Shown here: piece after piece, positions 30,636-38,891 of the stretch
Layout: each line of letters begins with the position of its first letter
How positions within the stretch are numbered: the stretch's first letter is position 1
Assembly (NCBI GenBank): GCA_012519635.1
Contig: JAAYPV010000041.1
Span: forward strand, 1 to 53,719
DNA: 53,719 nt
From: Clostridiales bacterium
GTDB lineage: Bacteria > Bacillota > Clostridia > Oscillospirales > Ruminococcaceae
Direction of reading: 5' to 3'
Notes under the pieces: model-generated
Told to the model about the DNA's origin: nothing
Seen by the model: the letters and a program-made list of their open reading frames with translations, nothing else
The model's database searches: none
Translations under genes and position numbers: made by a program

Positions 30636-33032
30636 ATGAAATATGGATATTTTGACTTAGAAAATAAACAATATATAATAACAAGACCTGATACCCCTGC
30701 ACCATGGACAAATTATTTAGGCTCACCGGAGTATGGAGCGATTATAACAAATAATGCGTCGGGTTATAGCTTTGTTAAAAGTGGTGCAAATGGAAGAATA
30801 ACTCGTTACAGATTTAATTCAAATATGGCATTACCGGGAAGATATATTTATATAAGGGACAATGATTTAAATGACTACTGGTCAGCATCATGGCAACCAG
30901 TTGGCAAACCTTTGGATAAATATAAAAGCGAATGTATTCATGGTACGGCTTATACAATAATAAAGGCTGAATATGAGAAGATTAAATCTGAAGTAAGCTA
31001 CTATGTACCACTAAATAAGACCTATGAGGTTTGGTGTTCAAGGATTACAAATAATGACTCAAAGCCAAGAAATCTTTCAGTATTTGGTTTTATTGAATTT
31101 ACAAATGATAATAATTACGAGCAGGACCAAGTTAATCTGCAGTATTCATTGTTTATCTCAAGAACCAGCTTTGAGGGAAATAAGATTGTTCAGCACATTA
31201 ATGAGCATAGCAAAAAAGATGAAAACGGCTACAATAATATGGAACGCTTTTTCGGAATGGTTGGTGCTGATATTACAGCTTATAACGGAAGCCTTGATGA
31301 CTTTATCGGCAGGTATAGAACCTATTCAAATCCGATAGCTGTTGAAAGAGGCAGATGCGATAATAAGATGAATTTCAACTTGAATTCATGTGGTGCATTG
31401 CAGTCGGATATTACACTTGAGGCTGGACAAACTGTTGAGCTTATCTATGTTTTAGGGCAGAAGAATCCTGCTGATGCAGATGCAATTTTGAATGAGTATA
31501 AGGCTGCTGGCAAGGTTGATGAGGAAATCGCAGAATTAAAGAATTACTGGCATGCAAGGCTTGACAAATTTAAGGTTAATACACCAAGTGATGAGTTTAA
31601 CAATATGGTTAATGTGTGGAATGCTTACCAGTGTTTTATTACATTCATATGGTCAAGGGCTGCCTCATTGATTTACTGTGGACTTCGTAATGGCTATGGA
31701 TATAGGGACACTGTTCAGGATATACAAGGTATAATTCACCTTGACCCTGAGCTTGCCGCTGATAAGATAAGGTTCATGCTATCAGCACAGGTTAATAATG
31801 GCGGTGGCTTGCCACTTGTTAAATTTAATCACAATGCGGGTCATGAGGATACTCCTGATGATGCCTCATATGTAAAGGAAACAGGACATCCGTCCTATCG
31901 TGCAGATGATGCATTATGGCTATTCCCTACAATAGTTAAATATATGGGCGAAAGTGGGAACAAGGCGTTTTTAGATGAGGTTATTGTATATGCAAATGGT
32001 GGAGAGGATACAGTTTATGGACATTTGAAAAAGGCTATACAATTCTCTATGGAGCGTCTAGGCAATAATAATATGCCAGCTGGACTTCATGCGGACTGGA
32101 ATGACTGCTTGAGATTGGGCAAAAAGGGTGAGAGTACATTCGTTGCATTCCAACTTTACTATGCTATGACTGTATTAAAGGAAATGGCTATTGAAAAAAA
32201 TGATACAGAATATGTTGAATACCTAAGCAGGAGTCAGGAAGGACTTGCAAAGGAATTGGAAAAATGCTGGGATGAAGATAGATTTATTCGTGGTATTCGC
32301 GAGGATGGCGTTGTTGTTGGTGCTAAAAATGACCCAGAGGCATCAATGTGGTTAAATCCTCAAAGCTGGTCCGTTATTTCTGGCTTTGCGTCAGAAGAAC
32401 AGGGCAGAACTGCTATGGATACAGCGAACAAGATTTTGAATACGCCATATGGCTTGAAGCTGCTTGATCCACCATATCAAAATCATTATTTTGATGGAGC
32501 ATTAATGCACATATTTAATTCAGATACAAAGGAAAATGGAGGAATATTCTCACAATCACAGGGTTGGGCTATACTTGCAGAAAGCTTGCTTGGAAATGGT
32601 GACATGGCGTTTGAATATTTCATGGAGACATCTCCTGCGTCAATGAATGACAAGGCAGATATAAGAGTAATTGAGCCATATGTTCATGGGCAGTTTACAG
32701 AAAGTTCAGCATCACCTCACGAGGGCAGGTCTCATGTTCATTGGTTGACTGGAACTGCATCGACTGTAATGGTGGGCTGTGTTGAGGGAATCTGTGGAAT
32801 GAGACCAAGTGTTGACGGACTTGTTATATCTCCATCAATTCCATCAAAATGGGATGGATTTACGATTGAAAAGGAATTCAGGGGCAAGAAGCTTTTTATT
32901 GAGGTAAAGAATCCAAACCATGTTCAAAGCGGAGTTAAGGAGATAATTCTGAATGGTGAAAAGCTTGAGGGCAACTTTGTTCCAGTGGAAAAAATGATTG
33001 AAAAGAATGAAATAGAAGTAATATTGGGATAA
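30636..33032 (+). CDS. GH94 glycoside phosphorylase (cellobiose/chitobiose phosphorylase-like)
   Basis: MKYGYFDLENKQYIITRPDTPAPWTNYLGSPEYGAIITNNASGYSF; GLHADWNDCLRLG; NGGIFSQSQGWAILAE; HWLTGTAST. Confidence 0.88.
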   Translation: MKYGYFDLENKQYIITRPDTPAPWTNYLGSPEYGAIITNNASGYSFVKSGANGRITRYRFNSNMALPGRYIYIRDNDLNDYWSASWQPVGKPLDKYKSECIHGTAYTIIKAEYEKIKSEVSYYVPLNKTYEVWCSRITNNDSKPRNLSVFGFIEFTNDNNYEQDQVNLQYSLFISRTSFEGNKIVQHINEHSKKDENGYNNMERFFGMVGADITAYNGSLDDFIGRYRTYSNPIAVERGRCDNKMNFNLNSCGALQSDITLEAGQTVELIYVLGQKNPADADAILNEYKAAGKVDEEIAELKNYWHARLDKFKVNTPSDEFNNMVNVWNAYQCFITFIWSRAASLIYCGLRNGYGYRDTVQDIQGIIHLDPELAADKIRFMLSAQVNNGGGLPLVKFNHNAGHEDTPDDASYVKETGHPSYRADDALWLFPTIVKYMGESGNKAFLDEVIVYANGGEDTVYGHLKKAIQFSMERLGNNNMPAGLHADWNDCLRLGKKGESTFVAFQLYYAMTVLKEMAIEKNDTEYVEYLSRSQEGLAKELEKCWDEDRFIRGIREDGVVVGAKNDPEASMWLNPQSWSVISGFASEEQGRTAMDTANKILNTPYGLKLLDPPYQNHYFDGALMHIFNSDTKENGGIFSQSQGWAILAESLLGNGDMAFEYFMETSPASMNDKADIRVIEPYVHGQFTESSASPHEGRSHVHWLTGTASTVMVGCVEGICGMRPSVDGLVISPSIPSKWDGFTIEKEFRGKKLFIEVKNPNHVQSGVKEIILNGEKLEGNFVPVEKMIEKNEIEVILG

Positions 33033-33033
33033 T

Positions 33034-33068
33034 AAAAAGCTGACGGCAAAATGTCGTCAGCTTTTTTA
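33034..33068. terminator. Intrinsic terminator
   Basis: AAAAAGCTGACG gcaaaatgt CGTCAGCTTTTT. Confidence 0.9.
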
Positions 33069-33087
33069 TATTTTAGAAGAAGGAATA

Positions 33088-33717
33088 TCAAATCAATACA
33101 TAAATTTTATCGTCCATTTCAAATAAGTAAAGAATATCATCGGATATTATTGTAGATTTTTCACCACTTTGAACAGTAAAACTAACTGTTACAGCATATC
33201 CTTTTTTTATTTTATCTGAAATTCTTGTACCATCAATTTCCTTAGAAACCAAATTCATTTTCTCAAGAACAGTATCGATTCCGGAAATTACCTTTTCAGT
33301 TGTAATCGCAGTAATTTCACATGATTTGATTTTAAAATTTTCACCAATCATTGCGTTTAATGTTGAATGGGCATTTTCAAGTATATATTTTGCATCAGCT
33401 TCACCTGTTGAGCTGTTAGCCTTGATAAATTCAGAAAAAATAGGTATCATAGTAGCCTCATAGAGTGCTAAATCCTTTGCCTGTATTGAGTAGTAGTAAT
33501 CAGTGACTGCTTTAAGCTGATTAGCCTCAAGAAAACGCTTATCATATAAAATTGGGATTTTATAATTCTTATTGTCATTAACCATTGTTGAGCCGTATGG
33601 CAAATCGGACATTTTTACCGATATTCTTGAGCTGCTCTTATTGTCGTTTGAACAGCCTGTAAAAAATATCATGAGCATAAGTACTGTTAAGAAAATTGAA
33701 ATAGCTTTTTTCATCAT
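33088..33717 (-). CDS. Putative lipoprotein of unknown function
   Basis: MMKKAISIFLTVLMLMIFFTGCSND lipobox; single complete ORF with RBS. Confidence 0.7.
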   Translation of the reverse strand: MMKKAISIFLTVLMLMIFFTGCSNDNKSSSRISVKMSDLPYGSTMVNDNKNYKIPILYDKRFLEANQLKAVTDYYYSIQAKDLALYEATMIPIFSEFIKANSSTGEADAKYILENAHSTLNAMIGENFKIKSCEITAITTEKVISGIDTVLEKMNLVSKEIDGTRISDKIKKGYAVTVSFTVQSGEKSTIISDDILYLFEMDDKIYVLI

Positions 33718-33991
33718 TAACTACCTTTCATGTGTGTAATTAGTGTAATTCAACAGTATAAATCTTTTTAAATAATAACATAGAAAAAAAATTAAGTCAA
33801 TTATGATAAAGTATTTTGTGCATATCCACTAAATAAATTGTACAATATTCCAGTATTTATTCTGTAACTTGCTTGTTTTAAAAAATTAATGTATAATGAA
33901 ATAGTAAGGAATTATTAGCGACTTTTTGCGTATAACATACATATAAAATAAATTCATGCGCAAGGGTTAATTTTTTATTTGGAGTAATGTA

Positions 33992-34711
33992 ATGCCTCGT
34001 TTTTTTGCGGATGAAGTTTTAGGTAATGAAGTAATAATAACAGGTGATGATGCAAGGCATATCGGTCGCTCGCTAAGAATGAAGGTCGGAGATGAGATTA
34101 TCATTTGTGCAAAGGGTATGGATTATTCATGTGAGATTATAAGCATTTCTGATGATGAGGTGGTTTTGAAGGCAGATGAGCCACAAAAATGCTTAGCTGA
34201 GCCAAATGTTTTTCTAACACTGTATCAAGCGATGCCGAAAAGCGATAAGCTTGAGAGCATTATTCAGAAATCTGTTGAGCTGGGTGCATCAAGAATTGTT
34301 CCTGTTCTGACAAGAAGATGTGTTTCAAGACCCAGTAAAAAGGATTTTGACAAAAAGCTTGCAAGGTATAATAAGATTTCACTTGAGGCTTCAAAGCAGT
34401 CCGGAAGAGGAATAATCCCTGAAGTTACGTCATTTCTGACGCTTGAGGAGGCGTTTAAGGAGATGGCAAAGGCTGATTGTTCGCTTGTGCTTTATGAAAA
34501 GGGTGGGGTAAGATTTACGGAAAGTAATATCCAAAGGGCAAAAAGCATAGCAATACTTATCGGCAGTGAGGGCGGCTTTGAGGAGTCTGAAATTGAGCTT
34601 GCAAAAAGCTATGGTGTAAAGCCTTTGTGGTTGGGACAAAGGATTTTAAGATGTGAAACAGCACCAATAGCTGCTATATCAATCGCAATGCTTTTAACAG
34701 AAAATTTATAA
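33992..34711 (+). CDS. rsmE: 16S rRNA (uracil1498-N3)-methyltransferase RsmE
   Basis: MPRFFADEV; HIGRSLRMKVGDEI; LIGSEGGFEESEIELAKSYGVKPLWLGQRILRCETAPIAAIS. Confidence 0.95.
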   Translation: MPRFFADEVLGNEVIITGDDARHIGRSLRMKVGDEIIICAKGMDYSCEIISISDDEVVLKADEPQKCLAEPNVFLTLYQAMPKSDKLESIIQKSVELGASRIVPVLTRRCVSRPSKKDFDKKLARYNKISLEASKQSGRGIIPEVTSFLTLEEAFKEMAKADCSLVLYEKGGVRFTESNIQRAKSIAILIGSEGGFEESEIELAKSYGVKPLWLGQRILRCETAPIAAISIAMLLTENL

Positions 34712-34882
34712 ATTACTCATTGAAATCTGGTAGAATAAATGATACAATATATACAAGTTTTTTGGTTATCTTAACAATTATAGTGGAAATTTAATTGCTT
34801 TAGATTTATTAAAAAAGCAATAAACAGTCAATTCCTTTAAATATGTTTTAAATTGGTAGAAAATACTACGGACAAGCTAAAG

Positions 34883-34934
34883 CTACAATCATACCCGCAA
34901 TGGTGATTGTAGACGAAAAAAATAATTTGCGGAG
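34883..34934 (+). promoter_or_regulatory. Candidate H-type pseudoknot covering the RBS of the downstream ORF
   Basis: CTACAATCA (34883-34891) / TGATTGTAG (34904-34912) 9-bp stem; loop CCGCAA (34895-34900) complementary to TTGCGG (34927-34932), which abuts GGAG. Confidence 0.4.
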
Positions 34935-34943
34935 AATGGAGTA

Positions 34944-35261
34944 ATGAGTATGAAGATGAAAACAGTTATTGCTATTGCAGCTGCTGTTGGTGCAGCTACT
35001 GGTCTAGCAGTTACAATTTTAATGAAGAAGCGAAAAGTAATGAGGTTTTGTTGCGACACTGAGGATTATGATGTTTACAACGATGAATTCTGTGACTGCT
35101 GCTGTGATGACGGAAGCGATTTGGACATAGCAATTCCGTCTGAGGAAATTGATGATGCGGATGCTGATTTAGCATCATTTGAAGAGTATGATGGCGTTAC
35201 AGAGGATTTTGAAAAGGAATCTGACGACGAGAGTAACGAGGGCAGAGAAAGCGGCGAATAA
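34944..35261 (+). CDS. Small single-TM acidic protein with Cys cluster
   Basis: MSMKMKTVIAIAAAVGAATGLAVTILMKKRKVMRFCCDTEDYDVYNDEFCDCCCDDGSD then an Asp/Glu-rich tail; RBS ggag. Confidence 0.75.
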   Translation: MSMKMKTVIAIAAAVGAATGLAVTILMKKRKVMRFCCDTEDYDVYNDEFCDCCCDDGSDLDIAIPSEEIDDADADLASFEEYDGVTEDFEKESDDESNEGRESGE

Positions 35262-35273
35262 TAGTGTTATAAC

Positions 35274-35313
35274 TTTATTATAAGGGTATATGTACATATA
35301 CCCTTATAATAAA
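35274..35313. repeat. 40-bp perfect palindrome (possible bidirectional terminator or binding site)
   Basis: TTTATTATAAGGGTATATGT|ACATATACCCTTATAATAAA. Confidence 0.9.
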
Positions 35314-35358
35314 CAATATTTTAAAATGAAAATCTTTAAAATTTTTTTTAAAAAACTC

Positions 35359-35387
35359 TTGACAAACAAAGATTAATGTTGTATAAT
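35359..35387 (+). promoter_or_regulatory. Consensus promoter for tRNA-Pro
   Basis: TTGACA-17 bp-TATAAT. Confidence 0.9.
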
Positions 35388-35458
35388 GATAAAGCTGTTG
35401 AAAAACAAATACAGTTTAAAGCTGTGGGTATTAGTTTACATAACTTATTTGTTGATAA

Positions 35459-35535
35459 CGAGGCGTAGCTCAGTTTGGTAGAGTGCTTGGTTTGGGACCA
35501 AGATGCCGCAGGTTCAAGTCCTGTCGCCTCGACCA
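35459..35535 (+). tRNA. tRNA-Pro(TGG)
   Basis: Acceptor CGAGGCG/CGCCTCG, anticodon arm CTTGG TTTGGGA CCAAG, GGTTCAAGTCC T-arm, encoded CCA. Confidence 0.97.
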
Positions 35536-35590
35536 TCTTTTATAAGCTTTTTTCTTGAACACAGAAAAGCTTATAAAATTACAAAAAAGC

Positions 35591-35619
35591 TTGACAAATT
35601 GTAATCTATATGCTATAAT
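35591..35619 (+). promoter_or_regulatory. Consensus promoter for tRNA-Thr
   Basis: TTGACA-17 bp-TATAAT. Confidence 0.9.
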
Positions 35620-35633
35620 TAATTTGTTGTTGT

Positions 35634-35709
35634 GCTGGTGTAGCTCAGTTGGTAGAGCAGCTGACTTGTAATCAGCAGGTCGGGGGTTCAAGTCCGTCCA
35701 CCAGCTCCA
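35634..35709 (+). tRNA. tRNA-Thr(TGT)
   Basis: Acceptor GCTGGTG/CACCAGC, anticodon arm GCTGA CTTGTAA TCAGC, encoded CCA. Confidence 0.97.
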
Positions 35710-35713
35710 ATTT

Positions 35714-35747
35714 GTGAGGGGAGATATTTCTCCCTCACGATTTTTTT
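35714..35747 (+). terminator. Intrinsic terminator between tRNA-Thr and tRNA-Tyr
   Basis: GTGAGGGGAGA tatt TCTCCCTCAC ga TTTTTTT. Confidence 0.8.
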
Positions 35748-35760
35748 CTAAGCTATATGA

Positions 35761-35845
35761 GGGAGTGTTCCCGAGTGGCCAAAGGGGGCAGACTGTAAAT
35801 CTGTTGCGTTTCGCTTCGATGGTTCAAATCCATCCACTCCCACCA
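35761..35845 (+). tRNA. tRNA-Tyr(GTA), class II with long variable arm
   Basis: Acceptor GGGAGTG/CACTCCC, anticodon arm CAGA CTGTAAA TCTG, encoded CCA. Confidence 0.95.
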
Positions 35846-35922
35846 TAATATGTTTAGATGAGCGTTCTCTGCAATTGTGGAGAGCGTTCTTTTTGATTAA
35901 CCAGGGTTCTTTGGCCGATAAG

Positions 35923-35951
35923 AGCCGTTCCTTTTGGAACGGTTATTTTTT
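35923..35951 (+). terminator. Terminator-like hairpin 18 nt upstream of the typA start codon
   Basis: CCGTTCC TTTT GGAACGG TTATTTTTT. Confidence 0.75.
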
Positions 35952-35969
35952 GATTATGAAGGGGTATGT

Positions 35970-37784
35970 ATGATTAGAAGCGATTTAAGAAATATTGCAA
36001 TTATAGCTCATGTTGATCATGGAAAAACTACATTGGTTGATGAAATGCTAAAACAGGGAGGAATGTTTAGGGAAAATCAGGTTGTTGCTGAAAGAGTCAT
36101 GGATAGTAACGACCTTGAGAGAGAACGAGGCATTACAATTCTTGCTAAAAACACATCAGCTTTTTACAAGGGAATAAAAATTAACCTTATAGATACTCCC
36201 GGGCATGCTGATTTTAGCGGAGAAGTTGAGCGTGTATTGAATATGGTTGATGGCGTATTATTGCTTGTTGATGCTGCTGAAGGTCCTATGCCACAGACAA
36301 GGTTTGTGCTGTCGAGGGCTCTTGAGTTGGGACATAAAATTATAATTGTTGTAAATAAAGTAGACCGTCCTGATGCAAGGCTTGACGAGATAGGTAATGA
36401 GGTTTTGGAGCTGCTGCTTGACCTTGATGCGAATGATGAGCAGCTTGAAAGTCCACTGCTTTTTTGTTCAGGAAGAAGTGGTACTGCGTCTTTGAGTCAG
36501 TATGAGGCTGGAAAGGATTTAACTCCCCTTTTTGAGACAATAGTTAATTACATTGAACCGCCAGAGGGTGAGGAGGGTTTGCCTTTACAGATGCTAGTTT
36601 CATCAATAGATTATAATGATTATGTTGGAAGAGTTGGAATAGGCAGGATTGAAAGAGGTAGTGTAAAGGTTAATCAAAATATTATGATTGGAGACTATCA
36701 TGAAAGCAAAAAGCCATATATGGCAAAAATCACATCTCTTTTTCAGATAGAGGGCTTAAATCGTGTTCCGGTGCAAGAGGCTAAGGTTGGCGATATTGTG
36801 TGGATTAGCGGTATTGAGAATGTAACTATTGGAGATACAATTTGCGATAGTTCAAATTTTGAGCCGATACCCTTTACAAAAATAAGTGAGCCTACGGTTG
36901 AGATGACTTTTTCTGTAAATGATAGTCCTTTTGCAGGTAGGGAGGGCAAATATGTTACCTCAAGGCATTTAAGGGACAGACTTTACAAGGAAACATTGAA
37001 GGATGTATCACTTCGTGTTTCTGATACAGATACAACGGATTCATTCTTGGTTGCGGGCAGAGGAGAAATGCATTTGTCGATACTTATCGAAAATATGCGT
37101 CGTGAGGGCTATGAGTTAGCAGTTTCGACGCCAAGAGTATTGTTTAGGGAGGTAGATGGCAATAGATATGAGCCTATTGAACAGGTTATTATAGATGTAC
37201 CTGAGGAAAGTGTTGGAGTTGTTATGGAAAAGCTGGGGACAAGGAAGGGTGAATTGCAGTCAATGCATCCTCAGGGTTCACGAATGAGGCTTGAATTTCT
37301 TATACCATCGAGAGGGTTATTCGGGTATAAGAGTGAGTTCCTCACTGATACAAAGGGTGAGGGTATAATGAACAGTGTATTCAGTGGTTATCAGGCGTAC
37401 AAGGGTGATATAATGAGAAGGAACACGGGTTCGCTTGTATCGCATGAAACGGGAGAGGCTGTTACTTACGGCTTGTATAATGCACAGGAGAGGGGTAGCT
37501 TATTTATTGAGCCGGGCACACCTGTATATGAGGGTATGGTAGTTGGAGCATCTCCAAAGGCAGAGGATTTGGTTGTAAATGTATGCAAGAAAAAGCATTT
37601 AACTAATATGAGGGCGAGTGGAAGTGATGAGGCGTTGAGGCTGGTTCCACCTAAGAGATTAAGCCTTGAAGAGTGCTTGGAGTTTTTGGCTGATGATGAG
37701 TTATTGGAGGTTACACCTAAGTCATTGCGAATTAGGAAGAGGATATTGAGCAATGTAATGAGGGCGAAAGGGAGAAACAAATAG
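35970..37784 (+). CDS. typA: Ribosome-associated GTPase TypA/BipA
   Basis: MIRSDLRNIAIIAHVDHGKTTLVDEMLKQGGMFRENQVVAERVMDSNDLERERGITILAKNTS. Confidence 0.97.
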   Translation: MIRSDLRNIAIIAHVDHGKTTLVDEMLKQGGMFRENQVVAERVMDSNDLERERGITILAKNTSAFYKGIKINLIDTPGHADFSGEVERVLNMVDGVLLLVDAAEGPMPQTRFVLSRALELGHKIIIVVNKVDRPDARLDEIGNEVLELLLDLDANDEQLESPLLFCSGRSGTASLSQYEAGKDLTPLFETIVNYIEPPEGEEGLPLQMLVSSIDYNDYVGRVGIGRIERGSVKVNQNIMIGDYHESKKPYMAKITSLFQIEGLNRVPVQEAKVGDIVWISGIENVTIGDTICDSSNFEPIPFTKISEPTVEMTFSVNDSPFAGREGKYVTSRHLRDRLYKETLKDVSLRVSDTDTTDSFLVAGRGEMHLSILIENMRREGYELAVSTPRVLFREVDGNRYEPIEQVIIDVPEESVGVVMEKLGTRKGELQSMHPQGSRMRLEFLIPSRGLFGYKSEFLTDTKGEGIMNSVFSGYQAYKGDIMRRNTGSLVSHETGEAVTYGLYNAQERGSLFIEPGTPVYEGMVVGASPKAEDLVVNVCKKKHLTNMRASGSDEALRLVPPKRLSLEECLEFLADDELLEVTPKSLRIRKRILSNVMRAKGRNK

Positions 37785-37815
37785 GGTATTCCATTTTAAT
37801 GGAATACCCTATTTT
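37783..37815. terminator. Bidirectional terminator between typA and the convergent radical SAM operon
   Basis: AGGGTATTCCATT tt AATGGAATACCCT attttatt. Confidence 0.85.
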
Positions 37816-37847
37816 ATTGGTTAAAATTCAGGTTGTAAAATATTTCT

Positions 37848-38891
37848 TTATAGCAACGCTGCCTCAACACCAATAATTTCTCCATTTTCAATATTGAAGG
37901 GATTTGAATCCCATACAACAGAATAAAGCCTGCTCCCATATTTTACAGTTCTCATTGCGTTCATCGCCTTGCATAATGGATTATTTTCAAATCCTCCCCA
38001 GATTAGAAGCGAAAAATCACTTTGTTTTGCTACTGACCGCAGAAAATCTGAGCATAAACGCTTATTATTATTCTTGACATATAAATAGGATATTACACCA
38101 AAATTTATATTGCTGTCGGGTTTTGGAAAGCTTGGATAACCGAGAATATGTGTAGGCATGTTGGATAAAATTTTGTATATACTGCCATAAGAGCACATAT
38201 AATACTGCTTTGTCGCCTGCTGGTTGCCTAAAAAACAACATGCAATTATCTCCTGCCCTTTTCTTACACAGTAAAAATTTTTGTCCCCAAACCCAACATA
38301 ATTATAATTCACAGGTGTAAATGAGAGCCTTCGAAAATATGTGTTGACTATATCCTCAAAGCCAGTAAGATTATTTTTTTCTAGCTCAAGAATATTCTTG
38401 CCGCCATGAAAGCAATAGGTAGTATAATGCCCTAAATAGTGATATTTGGGCATATTTTTGTGTCCTTTTTCAAGCAGAGCAATAGCATTTTTATTATCAT
38501 CAAGAATAGTTGTGTAAAAATAATCGCAGTCAGATATGTTCTCATATAGAAACTGATATGCCTTTGCGATAAACCGAATTTTTTTCTGATAGTCAGAGTG
38601 TATTTTAAGTCCAGTCAGATAGCCACATTTTCGTATTTCGCCATTTACATATTCATCACGAATGACAGCACCACCGACTGCAACTACCTTGTCATATTTA
38701 TTGTCACGGATAACCATGATTTTATGATAATCGCCATCGGCTGAAAAGGAGAACAAGGGGTCAGGATTACGAAGATATTTCACACTCAATCCGCCGCTAA
38801 AATAGCCAGATTCAAACACACTGACAATGCCATCATTATCGTTTTCATCAGCAAGTTTTAATGTATATCTGTTATTTTGGAAATTCATCAA
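37848..38891 (-). CDS. GNAT-like acyltransferase
   Basis: VVAVGGAVIRDEYVNGEIRKCGYLTGLKIHSDYQKKIRFIAKAYQFLYENISDCDYFYTTILDDNKNAIALLEKG; GNAT-type layout; overlaps upstream gene by 20 nt. Confidence 0.6.
   Translation of the reverse strand: MMNFQNNRYTLKLADENDNDGIVSVFESGYFSGGLSVKYLRNPDPLFSFSADGDYHKIMVIRDNKYDKVVAVGGAVIRDEYVNGEIRKCGYLTGLKIHSDYQKKIRFIAKAYQFLYENISDCDYFYTTILDDNKNAIALLEKGHKNMPKYHYLGHYTTYCFHGGKNILELEKNNLTGFEDIVNTYFRRLSFTPVNYNYVGFGDKNFYCVRKGQEIIACCFLGNQQATKQYYMCSYGSIYKILSNMPTHILGYPSFPKPDSNINFGVISYLYVKNNNKRLCSDFLRSVAKQSDFSLLIWGGFENNPLCKAMNAMRTVKYGSRLYSVVWDSNPFNIENGEIIGVEAALL

Noticed and set aside
35348-35691. Minus-strand ORFs MVEATGLEPAASWSQTKHSTKLSYAS and WSRRQDLNLRHLGPKPSTLPN
   Set aside because: Classic spurious ORFs from antisense tRNA genes (tRNA-Pro and tRNA-Thr).
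37466-37780. 104-aa minus-strand ORF inside typA
   Set aside because: Fully antisense to a highly conserved gene; no domain or RBS support.
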